Source of the DNA: Achatina immaculata
Taxonomy: Eukaryota; Mollusca; Gastropoda; Stylommatophora; Achatinidae
Length of the DNA stretch: 64,000 bases
Reading direction: 5' to 3'
Assembly: GCA_009760885.1 (NCBI GenBank)
Contig: CM019719.1
Span: 27,523,084 to 27,587,083, forward strand
Shown: piece by piece, positions 1 to 11,559 of the stretch
Layout: each line of letters starts with the position of its first letter
Numbering within the stretch: position 1 is the first letter of the stretch
Made by a program: the position numbers and the translations under genes
Notes under the pieces: generated by a model
Told to the model about the DNA's origin: nothing
The model's database searches: none
What the model saw: the letters and a program-made list of their open reading frames with translations, nothing else

Positions 1-416
1 AACATGAAGGCATATTTTCCCCCCAGCGTAATAATGTAGGAGACTTCCACGTCTAGTTTTATCGTTTCTTTATCAATTTCCTGTTTACTGCAGTGGAAAT
101 CTATTTTTAAAATTTGGCAATCTGCTATGAAGTGTCGGCGGACATGCACACTTTTCGGCGGTGTCCGATATAACGACGAACAGTTCAGGGAAAGTTGACC
201 TGAAACCGCCCCCCCCTCCCCTCCCTTCCAACTCACGTGCCGTCGTGCTTAATTAGGGTAATCTTTGAGCCCGTTATCGTAACTACTCATGTAAGTCTTC
301 AGAAAATATCAAGATCTGGTACGAGTATAATTAGTCTGTTTATAGGTCCAGTCTCAAATATAAGTGGACCTGCTTTCGCCGTGTTTGTATTTGTGAGTGT
401 GTATGTGAGTGTTTGT
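1..416. other. no gene seen
   Basis: No coding region, RNA gene or recognisable repeat is visible. One short ORF reads into the following GA tract and is not credible as a gene. Confidence 0.6.
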
Positions 417-432
417 GAGCGAGAGAGAGACA

Positions 433-477
<45 letters not shown>
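417..477. repeat. (GA)n/(GACA) microsatellite
   Basis: An imperfect GA dinucleotide run with GACA interruptions. The overlapping Leu/Ser and Arg/Glu ORFs on both strands are translations of the microsatellite. Confidence 0.95.
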
Positions 478-478
<1 letters not shown>

Positions 479-803
479 AGGGTGAAAAGGATTGAGGAGG
501 GTGAGGAGGAAAAAGGAGGGGGATGGATGTGAGACATTCATTAGAATTTTCTATGTGCCTCGTAGATTGACAAAGGCCGTTACAAAACTGAAGTGTCACT
601 CGAGGACATAAATATGTGTTAAACAAAAGAGAGCGAGAGACAAAAGCACTGAAAAGATCGAACACGGTGACAGAGTTTGTGATTTGCTGTTAATGTGACA
701 GATTAAATCAGTTAAATTCGAGCAGAATCAGCAATCAGGGACGCTTCTCTAGCAAAAATATGTCGTTTCCAGAAAACTTGCAGATAGCCAGTCATCTTAT
801 CTC

Positions 804-892
804 AGCAGAATGTCAGACGGGCCGTCATGTTCAATTCTTTACCCTTTAAAAATAAAGATCATTCATTCATTCACTCATCCTTTCATTCACAC
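804..892 (+). repeat. R3 dispersed element, 3'-end fragment
   Basis: This matches the 3' end of the element at 31250-31545: the shared order is a GCAGAATG-like stretch, a CAATTCTT.ACCCTTT block, an AATAAAG signal-like hexamer, and then a tetranucleotide tail. The tail here is ATTC-type, whereas at 31.5 kb it is GTTC-type. Only about the last 60 bp plus the tail are present, as expected for a 5'-truncated retroposed copy. No coding capacity is visible. Confidence 0.6.
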
Positions 893-1978
893 AAACTAAC
901 ACAAGCATTAATTGTACTGAATCATAGCTAAAAGATTGTAGTAAGCCATAACTGTACTTTCATACTGTAATCTCTACCAAATATACAGTCATATATCAAA
1001 AGTATGCCTTTACGTCGGCGTGACTTTTCCAACCCTTCTATTCTTATTTTAGTAATTACGACACTTTCATCTACTCTCACATCTTCCTTATCGCCTTTTA
1101 ACTCTGAGTGTTATTACTCACTCTCTTATACCCTCTCTCACCATTTATGCCACCTTCTCTCTACCGCCTTTGTTCCGTCAGTCATTCAGTCAATTGCTTT
1201 AAGACGCTTCTTCTCACGACAGGAACTTGACATTTCGAAATCCTGTTTACGTTAGACACACCCACTAGTCGACACGTGCCAGCGCGAGCCTTTGTTCTGT
1301 TTTTTTTTTTCATATTTGACTCCCGTGTCAAAGGTCATACAACCTCCGTGAAAGCACTCGCATATCGCACATGCTGATCTCGGCACATGCGGACAGGCAA
1401 AGGAAAGCTCTCGTGCGTGAGCAGTTCGTTCCCTCTTGGATGTTAACAAATATTAGTGAGTTTGTTTTTTTTTCCTTGCAATTATATCAGTAGAATTTTC
1501 TAATTTAACTGATCTAACATTCAGAATTTTCTAAATTTTATGAACTATGCACAATAGAATCTATCTATGTTAAAATTTTCTAAATTCCAAATAGCAAATC
1601 ACTCGAAGCTAACTTTCGCAGTAAAATTTAGATATAAAGTTCTTTATTAGAAGTTTTCAAATTTCTAAATGCCATCTTGAGTACAGTTTTCAACGGTGTA
1701 ACATTTATGACAAAACACCAGAAAGAAGTGGGCCAGAAATAGGTGATGAAATATACCAAGAGAGTGTCCTTGACCCTGAATGCCCTTTGCAGACTGCAGG
1801 TAGTCTAGACAACTCATTCTTGCCTGTCGCGTGAATTCTAAAAATAGCAAGCACACATCTTGTCATATGTCGAGCTAGCAGCAGAGATACACTTGCTCAT
1901 TAACTCAGGTTTATAGCACATATATGTATGAGCATAATGGTAGAATTCTCTATGTTCAGTTATGTGTCGACTTACGTA
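893..1978. other. no gene seen
   Basis: About 1.1 kb of AT-rich sequence. Short ORFs lack splice context or any recognisable composition. No tandem repeat or element was recognised. Confidence 0.55.
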
Positions 1979-2312
1979 TATAACCAGCATAGTAAAGTAA
2001 GAGAACAAATTTTGTATGATTAGACCTCGAAAAAATCATAGACAAAGCACTTTAGTGAGACGTGAGAGAAAGAAAAATCACAAGAGAATTACCTGGGATT
2101 CGAACACGGACTCCGGTAGGACGAGCAGCCGTCTAGCCACGAGAGAACAGCTTACTATCGACTTAGCCAACTAGCACCCCAAAAAAGGTGTTTTGTTGAC
2201 ATAGTCTTTAGTAACCGCTCAGCAAACATAAGGGATCGTGACACCCGGAAAGAAACGAGGTCGTGACACAGAAATTCCGTAGCTTAGATTCATTCTCTCT
2301 ATAACCAGCATA
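1979..2312 (-). mobile_element. tRNA-containing SINE A, copy 1, with 13-bp TSD
   Basis: The element is about 308 bp (1992-2299, reading on the minus strand) and is bounded by a perfect 13-bp direct repeat, TATAACCAGCATA, at 1979-1991 and 2300-2312. Read on the minus strand it carries a pol III A box (TGGCTAAGTCGATAG-like) and a B box (GTTCGAATCCC, complement at about 2094-2104). A second copy lies inverted at 6524-6833. The tRNA-like part sits about 130 bp from the 5' end instead of at the terminus, which is unusual for a SINE. It is not a functional tRNA gene: the expected acceptor-stem pairing is absent. Confidence 0.8.
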
Positions 2313-3740
2313 TAGTTATTACTAAGACAAATGACTGCATAAGCGTGTCAACACACACACACAGACACATACACACAAATGACCGCACTCAACACACAAT
2401 CAGGTACAGTCAGGTTTCATCAGGTCTCCCCAGCTGCTCACCTGTATAAACACCTTTAGAGCGTGCTCATCCAAACATTACTACCGAACTACTCACCTAC
2501 ACACAGACACCACGACGCGCGTGTATATTTTGTTACTGTTCATCTGTCGCATGTATCGATGGCTGCGATTTCATTTCAGATAGACTGTACAAGATGATGT
2601 GTTCAGATATAGCGATAATCATAAAGGACCTGGAAAATATGTTCTTTATTCTGAGGTGAATTTATGTGTTATCATATCCAAGCGTTCAATGATTTTACTC
2701 TGTTTTGCTTTTTCACATGCAAATATGCCAGAAATAGCACGCGCACACGAACAGAAGCCCGTTGATTTACAAGCACAGCAGCACACATAAATTAAGTTCA
2801 CACGTGTTGAAGATCAATGCTCCCTCACTACATAGAGTCTCGATCTGTCCTGGACCAACATGTGTGCCTATGTTTTGCTATCCCAACATTAAGAGATGAA
2901 GTGTAGAACGTTTTATCAGCAATTAAATATGAATAATTAACACAATTTCCACTAGCTTAGACTGCGGTTTAAATTAAAAAAAAAACAGAACATACTAATT
3001 CAGAAACATATACTTTTTACACGAAACACAATACACGGCTGTCCGTAAACAAAACATACATTTATGTATTATGTAGCTTATCTTAGCTGTTTGTTATTTT
3101 GCAAGTGCAGTATATGATCTTCTTATCTCAGCCTTCTTAGTCTGATCTCAAGATTTGCTGCTTTTTTTTCATATCTGAACGTTCCTTCAGTAATCAGTAT
3201 TTCTAAATCTGTCATTCTCCCATTATTCTCTAAACTCTCCTTAATACTTCATATTGTCGCGGAGGTGGGATGCTGACAATAGTTTCTAGTGGCCAGAGTT
3301 GGGTAGGTAGAACAATAAACAAAGATCTTTTGATATCGCTTACTCACAGAATAAAACTCTCCTATCAATGGCTGGGTAGATTACTTGATGTTATAGCAAG
3401 TTATCTGGTGGGACGCGCAATGAATGTAAAGAATACGTCTGACTGGTCAGTCGATCTCTTTGATTAAGAACACTCGGCCACCTTTAATGAATTTTGTTGT
3501 TGCTGGTGTTGTTGTTGAGGATTTTGGAATCAATAGGAAGTTGGAGTGAGCCCGCTGGAGGATAGGATGCAACTCATATGTTATAAATTTAGCACACAGT
3601 AAAAGCTCTCTCTCTCTCTCTAGTGGATCATCTGGATGGAAATTCTTTCAGTGATCGTTTCATTCTGTTGTAAGTGTTGTTAACGTTTCTTATTCAGATT
3701 AAAATCAAAACAAATAGAAGATGCCTATAAAAATGAGGAA
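2313..3740. other. no gene seen; short CA tract
   Basis: A degenerate (CA)n stretch lies near 2350-2378. A short CT tract at 3607-3622 is the only other simple repeat. No exon, RNA gene or element was recognised. Confidence 0.55.
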
Positions 3741-4150
3741 AGGAGTATTACAGTGCTATATAGATCCAATAATTACTGTATGGTTGTGAGACTCTGAGAT
3801 TAACAAAAAAGGATGACAAAGAAATTGGCTTGTGAGAAAGATGCAACAAATGCCGCGGACGCGCAGAAAAACAAACGAAGAGGTCCTCGAAGACGTCCCA
3901 GAACAACGGAAATTAGTTCAAAGAAAAGGACAGTAAGAATTTCTTGGAATGTCACGAGAATAAAGAAGTTATAGAGCTTTTTAATGACTGGAAAACTCAA
4001 GGGAAAAAGAAGGAGAGTAAGGCCAAGCGAATAATATCTTAATGGACTGACCAAGCCCATTGAAAAAGAAAGGCATCTAAATTGATCGGAAACAAAAGAT
4101 CGCACAAAATGTAGAAGCGTGATTTACAACGCTCTCACGCTTGCCATATA
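3741..4150 (+). mobile_element. LINE relic: reverse-transcriptase ORF C-terminus
   Basis: Reading across frameshifts and stops on the plus strand gives the order typical of a LINE ORF2 C-terminus: a YGCET-like block, an RTRRKTNEEVLEDV-like block, a GKLKGKRRRVRP-like basic block, a WTDQA-like end of the next motif, and a final DRTKCRSVIYNA block. Several stops and frame changes show it is dead. Only the 3' part is present (5' truncation). The clade cannot be assigned safely. It is a distinct lineage from the LINE at 10.4-12.8 kb. Confidence 0.65.
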
Positions 4151-4179
4151 ATAGTAAAACGGAATGTGTTTTGTCTGCA

Positions 4180-4410
4180 ATTCTTCTTCTTCTTCTTCTG
4201 CGTTCGAGGTTGTTGGTCACTTCAGATCCTGATCCCCGTCGACATATCAAAGCCCGCAGTCCTCTCCAGATCCTTATAGGAGCCCCAAAGCTTTTGCCCC
4301 AAGCTTGTGTCCTCTGGCCATGTCTCACGCCTCAGGTCTGCATGGTTTGGACAATCTTGAAGGATACGTTCTGGAGTTTGGACTCCACTGCCATTTTGTG
4401 CAATCAGTTT
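4180..4410 (+). repeat. R2 dispersed element, copy 1
   Basis: It begins with a (CTT)n tract followed by a GCGTTCGAGG-type block, and later contains a CAATCTTGAAGGATACGTTCTGG-like segment. The same order and similar sequence are seen at 40670-40905, and the first part again at 14578-14745. The ORF across it is incidental. Confidence 0.6.
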
Positions 4411-4567
4411 GGATATATAAAAAAATACTTATGTTATAAAAAGTTTAAATTTAATGTACATTTCTCAGATTAATTTTCTGTTCTGTTTTACTCTTCTAAT
4501 GAACACTTTCCATGAAACAGTCTTAAATGGACTGACTGTTCATTTTATTAAACACCATCAGGTCATT

Positions 4568-5062
4568 TGATATGTGAGTTAATCCAATCTAGTGGAAGTG
4601 AGTTTTGTGAGTTAATCTAATCTAGTGGAAGTAAGTTATGTTGAATTAATCTAATCTAGTGGAAGTTAGTTTTGTGAATTAATCTAATCTAGTGAAGGTG
4701 AGTTTTGAGAGTTAACCTAATCTAGTAGAAGTACGTTTTGTGAGTTAATCTAATCTAGTGGAAGCAATTTTTTGAGTCAATCTAATCTAGTGGAAGTGAG
4801 TTTTGTGAGTTAACCTAACATAGTAGAGTTACATTTTGTGAGTTAATTTAATCTAATGGAAGTGAGTTTTTAAATTTAATCTAATCTAGTGGAACTGAGT
4901 TTTATGAGTTAATCTAATCTGGTGGGTGTAATATTTGTGAGTTAATCTAATCTAGTGGATGTAATATTTGTGAGTTAATCTAATCTAGTGGAAGTAAGTT
5001 TACTAAGTTCATCTAATCTAGTGAATGTTAAGTTGTGTGAGTTAATCTAAACTAGAGAAAGC
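4568..5062. repeat. 34-bp minisatellite, ~14 copies
   Basis: Tandem units of about 34 bp are built around GTTAATCTAATCTAGTGGAA, with moderate divergence between copies. It contains many TAA stops, so it is not coding. Confidence 0.9.
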
Positions 5063-6013
5063 AAGTTATTTCTCTTGAATATTTCTTCCCTTATTCTCCA
5101 TATAATATTTGCTTAACGGTAGGAACATTGAAGATAAGCGAAAGGCCAAAAAACGCGGTAAATTTCATTACGATAACATATTGGATACACCTACAGAAAC
5201 TTTGTTTATCAGCTACAAGCGTCATCTCCAGACGTACCAAATAACGTGGGAATGAGCGAGATTTGATACACTCATGTACCCTCATTTAATGTAGATAAGT
5301 GATTCCGACAGATGGGCGTATACGGTGTCACACACACCCTGCGTTTGCGGTTTCGCCCTGGGCTGTCTGGACTTGGGGCAGATTTTGTCTGGGAAAACAA
5401 CAACAACAACAGAAAACAGAAACCGCCAAGACGTTGGCAAAAAAAAAAAAAAAAGGCTAAGGAAAAAAAAACGGAACAAAAACAAGCACAGATAATTGCC
5501 AGTTTTAAGTTGTACCTGTTGCTTTATCCCATTTTATGGCCAAAAGCTAAGATGAAATTTCTGATTTCATTAAGTCAAATTTCAGATTGCGACATTTCTC
5601 GAAGAATGATCTCTTCCACGAGATTTTTTTCCTCCTGAATCTGGTGTTAGGCTGGATTATGGGAGGACAACTCTAGCAGCATTTTCCTGGCCTGACATTT
5701 TAATCCTCTAATTCCATAAGCAATTGTCCAAAGCTCTCGCTGAAAGAAAAACTTCGTAAAATGAGCCACAGGGTTGGGTCCTCTTTTCTTTTTGTTTTAT
5801 TCTGGAATGTTATCTTGAAAATTACCCGGCATGGTCGTAATAGGTTTTGAACGTTTTAATAATGTATACACAGAGCAACGTCGCCGAAGCCATGACCTTT
5901 CATCATCACTATGTGCCGTCTACACGGAGAAGATTTAACTGCGGTATATTTCCTGCTTTGAACAAGGGTTTCTTTCTGAGGGAAACTCGGGTTCGAATTT
6001 CTGCGAGATCTAT
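5063..6013. other. no convincing gene; weak B-box-like site
   Basis: There are poly-A and CAA tracts near 5399-5470. A GGTTCGAAT motif near 5989-5998 resembles a pol III B box, but no convincing A box precedes it, so a diverged SINE remnant is only a possibility. No exon was recognised. Confidence 0.4.
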
Positions 6014-6032
6014 GGGGGGGGGGGGGGGGGGG
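6014..6032 (+). repeat. poly-G tract
   Basis: An uninterrupted run of about 19 G. Similar tracts or G-rich stretches occur at 13109, 27203-27250, 40111, 40394 and 48610-48656. Confidence 0.9.
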
Positions 6033-6523
6033 TGTCGTCTTTCTAAGAGCAAAATTAAAATCCCAGATGGCATATTTCATCCTGGTTATTGTATGTAAGC
6101 GGTCATTATGACCTCTGCCTCAAAGCAACTCTCACTCCCCTGGGGGTAGCCTGTGTATACCTTGTAACTGACAGAATCAGGCTGCTGGTACATTATATAA
6201 AAAGTATGTGGGCAGTGTCTTTTGAGTCAGACAATCTTGGAAAGGGTAGGAGGGTGGAGAAATGACATTCTGACATTTGGTGAAGAGGGTGCATGGGGCA
6301 ACAAAGCTTGAGAAACACTGACGTTCAGTGACATTTTCCTGATCGCCGGGGTGTAACGGCTGATTGTACCTGTACTCATTTTGCATAACCAGTCACAGTA
6401 TAAGGAAGTAACTATACCTGAAACTAACTTCATGTAATAAGTATTCGTTCGTTTGTTATTGTTGTTCAAGTTTGCACCAGACATGGCAGGAGACCGTGTG
6501 TATGTTTGTCTAGTTGGTACCTG
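6033..6523. other. no gene; possible hAT-like terminus
   Basis: At about 6305-6320 the sequence ends AAGCTTGAGAAACACTG, resembling a reversed hAT-type terminus (CAGTGNTTCTCAA type). Its partner end was not found. Nothing else was recognised. Confidence 0.4.
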
Positions 6524-6833
6524 CTAGAGAGAATGAATCTAAGCTACGGAATTTCTGTGTGTCACGACCTCGTTTCTTTCCGGGTGTCACGATCTCTCAT
6601 GTCTGCTGAGCAGTTACTAAAGACTATGTCAACAAAACACCTTTTTTGGGGTGCTAGTTGGCTAAGTCGATAGTACGCTGTTCTCTCGTGGCTAGACGGC
6701 TGCTCGTCCTACCGGAGTCCGTGTTCGAATCCCAGGTAATTCTCTTGTGATTTTTCTTTCTCTCACGTCTCACTAAAGTGCTTTGTCTACGATTTTTTCG
6801 AGGTTTAATCCTACAATATTTGTTCTCTTACTT
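6524..6833 (+). mobile_element. tRNA-containing SINE A, copy 2
   Basis: This is an inverted near-copy of 1992-2299 with only scattered substitutions. The A box is at 6659-6673 and the B box (GTTCGAATCCC) at 6723-6733. The element starts GAGAGAATGAATC and ends TTCTCTTACTTTAC, the same ends as copy 1. Flanking target-site duplication is not clear here. The shared boundaries confirm that the 130-bp leader, the tRNA-like part and the 3' part move as one unit. Confidence 0.75.
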
Positions 6834-6895
6834 TACCGTACCAAAACCTCGTAGTTTCCTATTTATAAAAAATTGTTCCGTATATTCTTCTTGTT

Positions 6896-7240
6896 CTTTT
6901 TATTATTATTATTATTATTATCTAACTGGAACTGCAAGCTGATGTTCTTTGCAGCCAATGTGGTGAAGATATTGATGCACAGTGTTGTGTCGGATTGGGA
7001 GTGGGTTACGGCGGCTACTATTTTTTTAGTCTCTGAGTGAAGCTGAGAAGCAGGGGGTGTGCAATACTTCTTTACCAGCCTTCACCACGATGGAGACTTT
7101 GGCGATCCCTGCCTCCGTTAGCCAGGCTAGGCCTGTTACTGGGAGCACCAACGGAGAGGTGGGACAGGATCTTGGTAAGCTAGAGTTCTCTAACCCTGAC
7201 GCTGACATGTCAAGTATGGATCTCTGACTGCCAAATCGGT
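6896..7240 (+). repeat. R1 dispersed element, copy 1 (longest)
   Basis: Order: a (TTA)n/(CTT) head; a proximal block (GGAACTGCAAGCTG..., GGTGAAGATATTGATG, GTCGGATTGGGAG); a middle block containing GTTAGCCAGGCTAGGCCTG and TTACTGG (about 7117-7145); and a distal block with CTAACCCTGACGCTGACATG (about 7189-7208). The head/proximal part matches 8197-8335 and, reversed, 45040-45157 and 57445-57555. The middle block matches reversed 57320-57440. The distal block matches the minisatellite units at 23.4 and 56.5 kb. No coding capacity is visible. Confidence 0.7.
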
Positions 7241-8196
7241 CGACGTTCTCCTTCTTGTTGTTTGAGACAGGATCTGAACTGTTCTAGCTCGTTGGCCCTT
7301 ATGGACCAGGCCATTACTTGAGCACGTTTTGCCCTATATGCATGAACAGACCTGAAACAACTGAAGATCAAGTACTTCCACCCCAATTAAGGGGAAGTCA
7401 CTAGGGTGTCTCTGCTCCATCATGAGCAAGATTTATCTACCGTGACCAGCAACTTTAGCACTTTTCTAACAGTGCCTCCCCTCCGCATTGCCTGACTTTG
7501 GAAACACTGTACAGTTGTGTATCATGATACAGTCATAAAAACAGCACGAAGGTATCTCGGAGACGAGAAATAAGAACATGAAACGTGTCTGAAGGTATGT
7601 CATGCTCTATTTTTTTTTCAACATAGAGGCTTCGTCTAAGTCTGCTATAGATATACGTTTCAGAAGTGTTTAAACTTAGTATATTTTTTCCGTTTTATAT
7701 AATTCTTCTTGCTTTTTGTTTTCCATTATTTTCCAGCTTCATGCAAGTGACAACATCTGTTTATTTCCATATTTGATGGAAGTTTGCAATTTGCTCTCAG
7801 TTTTATACAAACGTTGCGTGACTACATCTTAACATGCCATAGTCTGTATATTTCCAACTTTTTCATGGCAATGTCTGCGCTGGCCTTGCTCTCATTGCGA
7901 GGTTCAAGTTGCGGCTGTCAAATCTGTACCCAGGGCGTGAAATATCAATGTTTTCCAGGGATCTAGTCAGAGAACTGGAACTGAAATATTATTTATAGCA
8001 AAGGTTCTTAAAGTGTGATACATGAGCCACTAGAAGAACGTGGAAGGTCTCCAAGTGCTGCTTGGAGATACCTTCATTCAAGCTGAAAATGTTGGACATT
8101 TCCCAGCAGTCGTATTTGAGCTGTTTAAGTGTGTACTGTTGATTATACGATTAATTTTCGTTGAGCCGAAAGATTTTAACGATTTCCATTCTCAAT
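7241..8196. other. no gene; possible hAT-like terminus
   Basis: A CAAAGGTTCTTAAAGTGTG stretch at about 7999 resembles a hAT-type terminal sequence. The 60-codon ORF at 7784-7966 has no splice or promoter support. Confidence 0.4.
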
Positions 8197-8335
8197 TCAT
8201 CATCATCATCATCATCATCTTCTTCTTCTTCTTCTTGGAACTGCGAGCTGCTGGTCTTTGCAACCGATACGGTGAAGATGTTGAGACACAGCATCGTGTC
8301 GGATCGGGAGGGGGTTGCGATGGGTATTTTTTTCA
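8197..8335 (+). repeat. R1 dispersed element, copy 2 (head and proximal block)
   Basis: A (CAT)n/(CTT)n head is followed by GGAACTGCGAGCTGCTGG, then GGTGAAGATGTTGAGAC and GTGTCGGATCGGGAG. It aligns with 6896-7010. The middle and distal blocks are absent. The 170- and 107-codon ORFs crossing it are microsatellite-driven. Confidence 0.75.
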
Positions 8336-8639
8336 TTATAACCAAGCAAGTTATCTTCTGTTTGTCTGTCTGTCTGTCTGTCAGTCCATCCATTCGTTCG
8401 CCCAACCAGTCATCCCTACTGTTTATACCTGTAAATTTGGGTGTGAAATTGCTGTGTGTGTGTGTAGAAACAGCTTCCGAGTGAGTGCCTGTACTGTGAG
8501 GTCAGTCTTACAGCACCATATTTCAGTGCGCAGCAAAAGCAACCAGCACTGAACCAACATATATATGTTTAGCATTCACAGAATCCCAGCATGCCCAACA
8601 CTATGTCCCCATCTCAACGCGTACATAGAGCGGTTCCAA

Positions 8640-8800
8640 AAATCTTGAACTGACGTCACCACGCGCACTCCGGTTCACGTGTCTCTGGTGTTAAAGGCAG
8701 CGCAGTGTGTTACTTGTATAGACAGGTCATGTGACGCATAATTACGCCGGCGATATTTTAATTCCTAAGGTCACGTGACTTGTCTTTTTTTTTTAAAGGT
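8640..8800. promoter_or_regulatory. cluster of CRE and E-box/CLEAR-like palindromes
   Basis: Seen: a perfect CRE TGACGTCA at 8651-8658, CACGTG at 8676-8681, GTCATGTGAC at 8726-8735 and GTCACGTGAC at 8770-8779. The last two are 10-bp palindromic or near-palindromic E boxes; a similar GTCATGTGAC precedes the candidate exon at 14.2 kb. bZIP and bHLH factors are known to bind such motifs. No exon was found beside it, so a promoter role is inference. Confidence 0.3.
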
Positions 8801-9136
8801 CATGTAATTGTGCCGGATACAGAACATGTGAGGTGTTATAAGATAATGCGATAATAGGCCCACAAAATTCATGTTATGTTCCATTAAAGGTAAATGTTCT
8901 GGTTTTTTAAAGTATATTTTGAGTCTAGGTAAATTAACACCTGTCTTGTTTACAGGTAAACAGTAGGAAGTATGAAGACCGTATAATAGTATATGCTAAA
9001 GGCAAGTACTATTAATAATGTGAAATATAAAGGTCATATAATCTAAACAGCATATTCCATTATCGTCTAATATGTTGTGTAAATGTCTTTTTTATGACAA
9101 TTTCCATTTTATGTTGCGTTGTGATAGGTTATATAA
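8801..9136. other. no gene seen
   Basis: AT-rich sequence with recurring AGGTCAT-like words (for example at 8797 and 9031). No element was recognised. Confidence 0.45.
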
Positions 9137-9138
9137 GT

Positions 9139-9175
<37 letters not shown>

Positions 9176-9176
9176 A
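9137..9176. repeat. (TTTC)n microsatellite
   Basis: About ten tetranucleotide units. Confidence 0.95.
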
Positions 9177-9597
9177 AGTAACGTTGTGTTTGTTTGTATA
9201 AACCAGCTAACATGCTCTTTATAATATATGATAAAACGATGCCTCATATGTGATTTGAGCTTAATTTTGTATGTTTATATGGCACTACATTTGTAAGTTA
9301 TATTGTTTTCTATAAATCTCACTGATGTAGCGCGTAAAGCGTAGCCAGTGTTATCTCTCACACAATCGCAAATCATAAACAAGCTAAGCAGAAACAGGAA
9401 ACAAGAGAGATGTGATTCTGATGAAAGATATAAGATATCACGGAGAAGCACGGAAAATAAATACATTCTCAGAGAGGTTTTGAAACGTTGGAAAACTAAT
9501 GTTTAAAAAATTCAAAATGTTAGAACAGTTGTTGGGACATGAAGTTTGGGTAACATGGTGATCATTTAAAAACTCATAGGAAAAAGAGGGAGGGCCA

Positions 9598-9745
9598 AAG
9601 AGGGGGTCACTGAGAGAGAGTGGAGAGAGAGGAGATGAGAGAGAGTAGAGAGAGATGAGAGAGAGTAGAGAGAGATGAGAGAGAGGAGAGAGAAATGAGA
9701 AAGAGGAGAGAGAGGAGAAGAGAGAGAGAAAGAGAGAGAGAACGC
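9598..9745. repeat. GA-rich imperfect repeat
   Basis: AGAGAGAG interspersed with TGAGAGAG and GGAGAGAG words. The Leu/Ser-rich 124-codon minus ORF is its translation, not a gene. Confidence 0.9.
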
Positions 9746-10149
9746 AAGAAATAAAATCTGAAATCCCTAACAAAATGGAACTAAATAAGAGAAAAAAAGC
9801 AACAAAGAACAAACTGCTCTAGCAACAAAGAACAGAGAACCAAGGTCGCTTAGCGAAGATCTGACAGCAGTGAATGAACAAAAGTGCTACTATACTTTAA
9901 GATATGTAGTACCCAGACAAACATTTGCTTATCAAACTGAAATCTTTCCGTCTGTTAATATTAACTAAATCATCGAATAGAACACCAAGCTGATGACAGA
10001 AGTACAAAATAAAACCTAACTCAGTATACTATTAAATGTGTAAATAAAATGATGTTTTAGAATTTTGACATAGCCAGTATATTTTTTTTTTAAATGCTTT
10101 CTTCTAACTACACGTTTAGTGTCCTTATTCGAAGCGAAACTTGAAGTAA

Positions 10150-10384
10150 TAGAGTGAATGTGCGGTTATCATGGCCTGGTTGATTGCAGCCGTGTTATAG
10201 TGACTGTACAGTTATCATGTCCGGCTAAGTGTAGCTGTGCTAGATTGACTGTACAGTTATCATAGCCAAATGAGTGTATCCGTGCTAGAGTGATTGTGCA
10301 GTTGTCCGGGACGGCTGGCCGTAGCTTGGCTTGAGTGACTGTGCAGTTGTCAAGGAGGGTTGACTATAGCTTGACTAGAGTGAC
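10150..10384. repeat. ~50-bp minisatellite, left part (interrupted)
   Basis: Units of about 50 bp contain GTGACTGTACAGTTATCAT and a variable G-rich half. The array stops at 10384 and resumes at 12799, separated by a LINE insertion. AGAGTGAC is present on both sides. Confidence 0.85.
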
Positions 10385-10440
10385 GGTTGTTGTTGTTGTT
10401 TGTCCATCGTCTTCGATGATGACCACAGCTTCATCTTGGT

Positions 10441-11532
10441 CTAAATAGGCTGAGGTGTGAGGTGTGTCCGTGCGTGACCAACTAGCCCTATACGAGCTTT
10501 CAAAGTTTTGTCACACACGGAACATGCATGTCCAGATTCAGTTGTGGGTGCCTGTGCAGCCTTGGCTTTTCTCATTGGGCGTTTGTGCTGGGCACTTTCT
10601 GTTCTTGAGCGCTCAGCTCTGTGGGCACCCAGAGTGGTTATACCCCCCCCCCCCATGATGGGTGGACTTGTGCTTTGGACTCCCAAGAGTTTGTGTCTAC
10701 CCCGAAGGCCTTGAGTGAGGCTTTGAGCGTGTCCTTGTATCGCTCTTTTTTTTTTTTGCCTTCCTGCTTTCCGTTTTCCGTTCAGATGTTCCCCATAAAG
10801 GAGTTGTTTGGTCAGTCGAGCGTTACTCATTCTTACCACATGCCCTGTCCAACGGAATTGCACCTTTTGAAGCTTTGTGTAGATGCTTGGAATTTTAGCT
10901 CCTATGAGGACTTCAGTATCAGGAATATATTGCTGCCGTTTGATGTTTAGTATTTTCCTTACACAACCTAGATGGAAATAATTTAGTTGTCTTGCATGTC
11001 TACTGTAGACTGTCCATGTTTCGGCTGCATACATTAGTGTGGTCAGAACGACAGCTTTATAGACCTTTAACTTGGTGGCTGCATACATTAGTGTGGTCAG
11101 AACGACAGCTTTATAGACCTTTAACTTGGTGGCTGCATACATTAGTGTGGTCAGAACGACAGCTTTATAGACCTTTAACTTGGTGGCTGCATACATTAGT
11201 GTGGTCAGAACGACAGCTTTATAGACCTTTAACTTGGTGGTAACGCTGAGCCCTCTTTTCCCCATACATTTTTTTCGTAGCCTTCCAAATGCTGCGCTGA
11301 CTTTAGCTATTCTGTTGCTGATTTCAGCATCAAGACTGACTGCCCGGGAAACGGTACTGCCAAGATAAGTGAAATTTTCTACGGATTTTAGCTTTTGTCC
11401 CTTTATCACGATTTCCGCGTCAGTATATTCTTTGTTGGGGGCGGGTTGGTATATGACTTCTGTTTTCCCGAGGGTTGTCGTAAGGCCAAAGTTGTCACAT
11501 GCCGCCGAGAAGTTATCAGTAATAGTTTGCAT
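10441..11532 (-). pseudogene. LINE reverse transcriptase, thumb and C-terminal domain
   Basis: A 363-codon open stretch. Near its start are GLTTTLGKTEV and FTYLGSTVS (post-catalytic palm). Then come four copies of an 18-residue KLKVYKAVVLTTLMYA unit, ETWTVYSRHARQLNYFHL, a FRWTGHVVRM motif, a GKRKAGRQKKKR basic block, and at the end a classical C-X2-C-X12-H-X3-H finger (about 10453-10530). These are standard LINE C-terminal landmarks. The catalytic core lies upstream in other frames, so this is a fragment, not an independent gene. Confidence 0.85.
11023..11238 (-). repeat. 54-bp tandem amplification inside the LINE ORF, 4 copies
   Basis: GGCTGCATAC recurs at 11023, 11077, 11131 and 11185 with near-perfect copies. 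At 54 bp the unit keeps frame and multiplies an 18-residue segment just before the ETW motif. A LINE of this kind has one copy, so this arose after or during insertion. Confidence 0.95.
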
Positions 11533-11559
11533 GTTAGATGTTGAATTAGAATTTAATGC

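Noticed and set aside
6655..6740. A functional tRNA gene
   Set aside because: A and B boxes are present, but acceptor-stem complementarity is missing and the segment lies inside a dispersed, TSD-flanked element.
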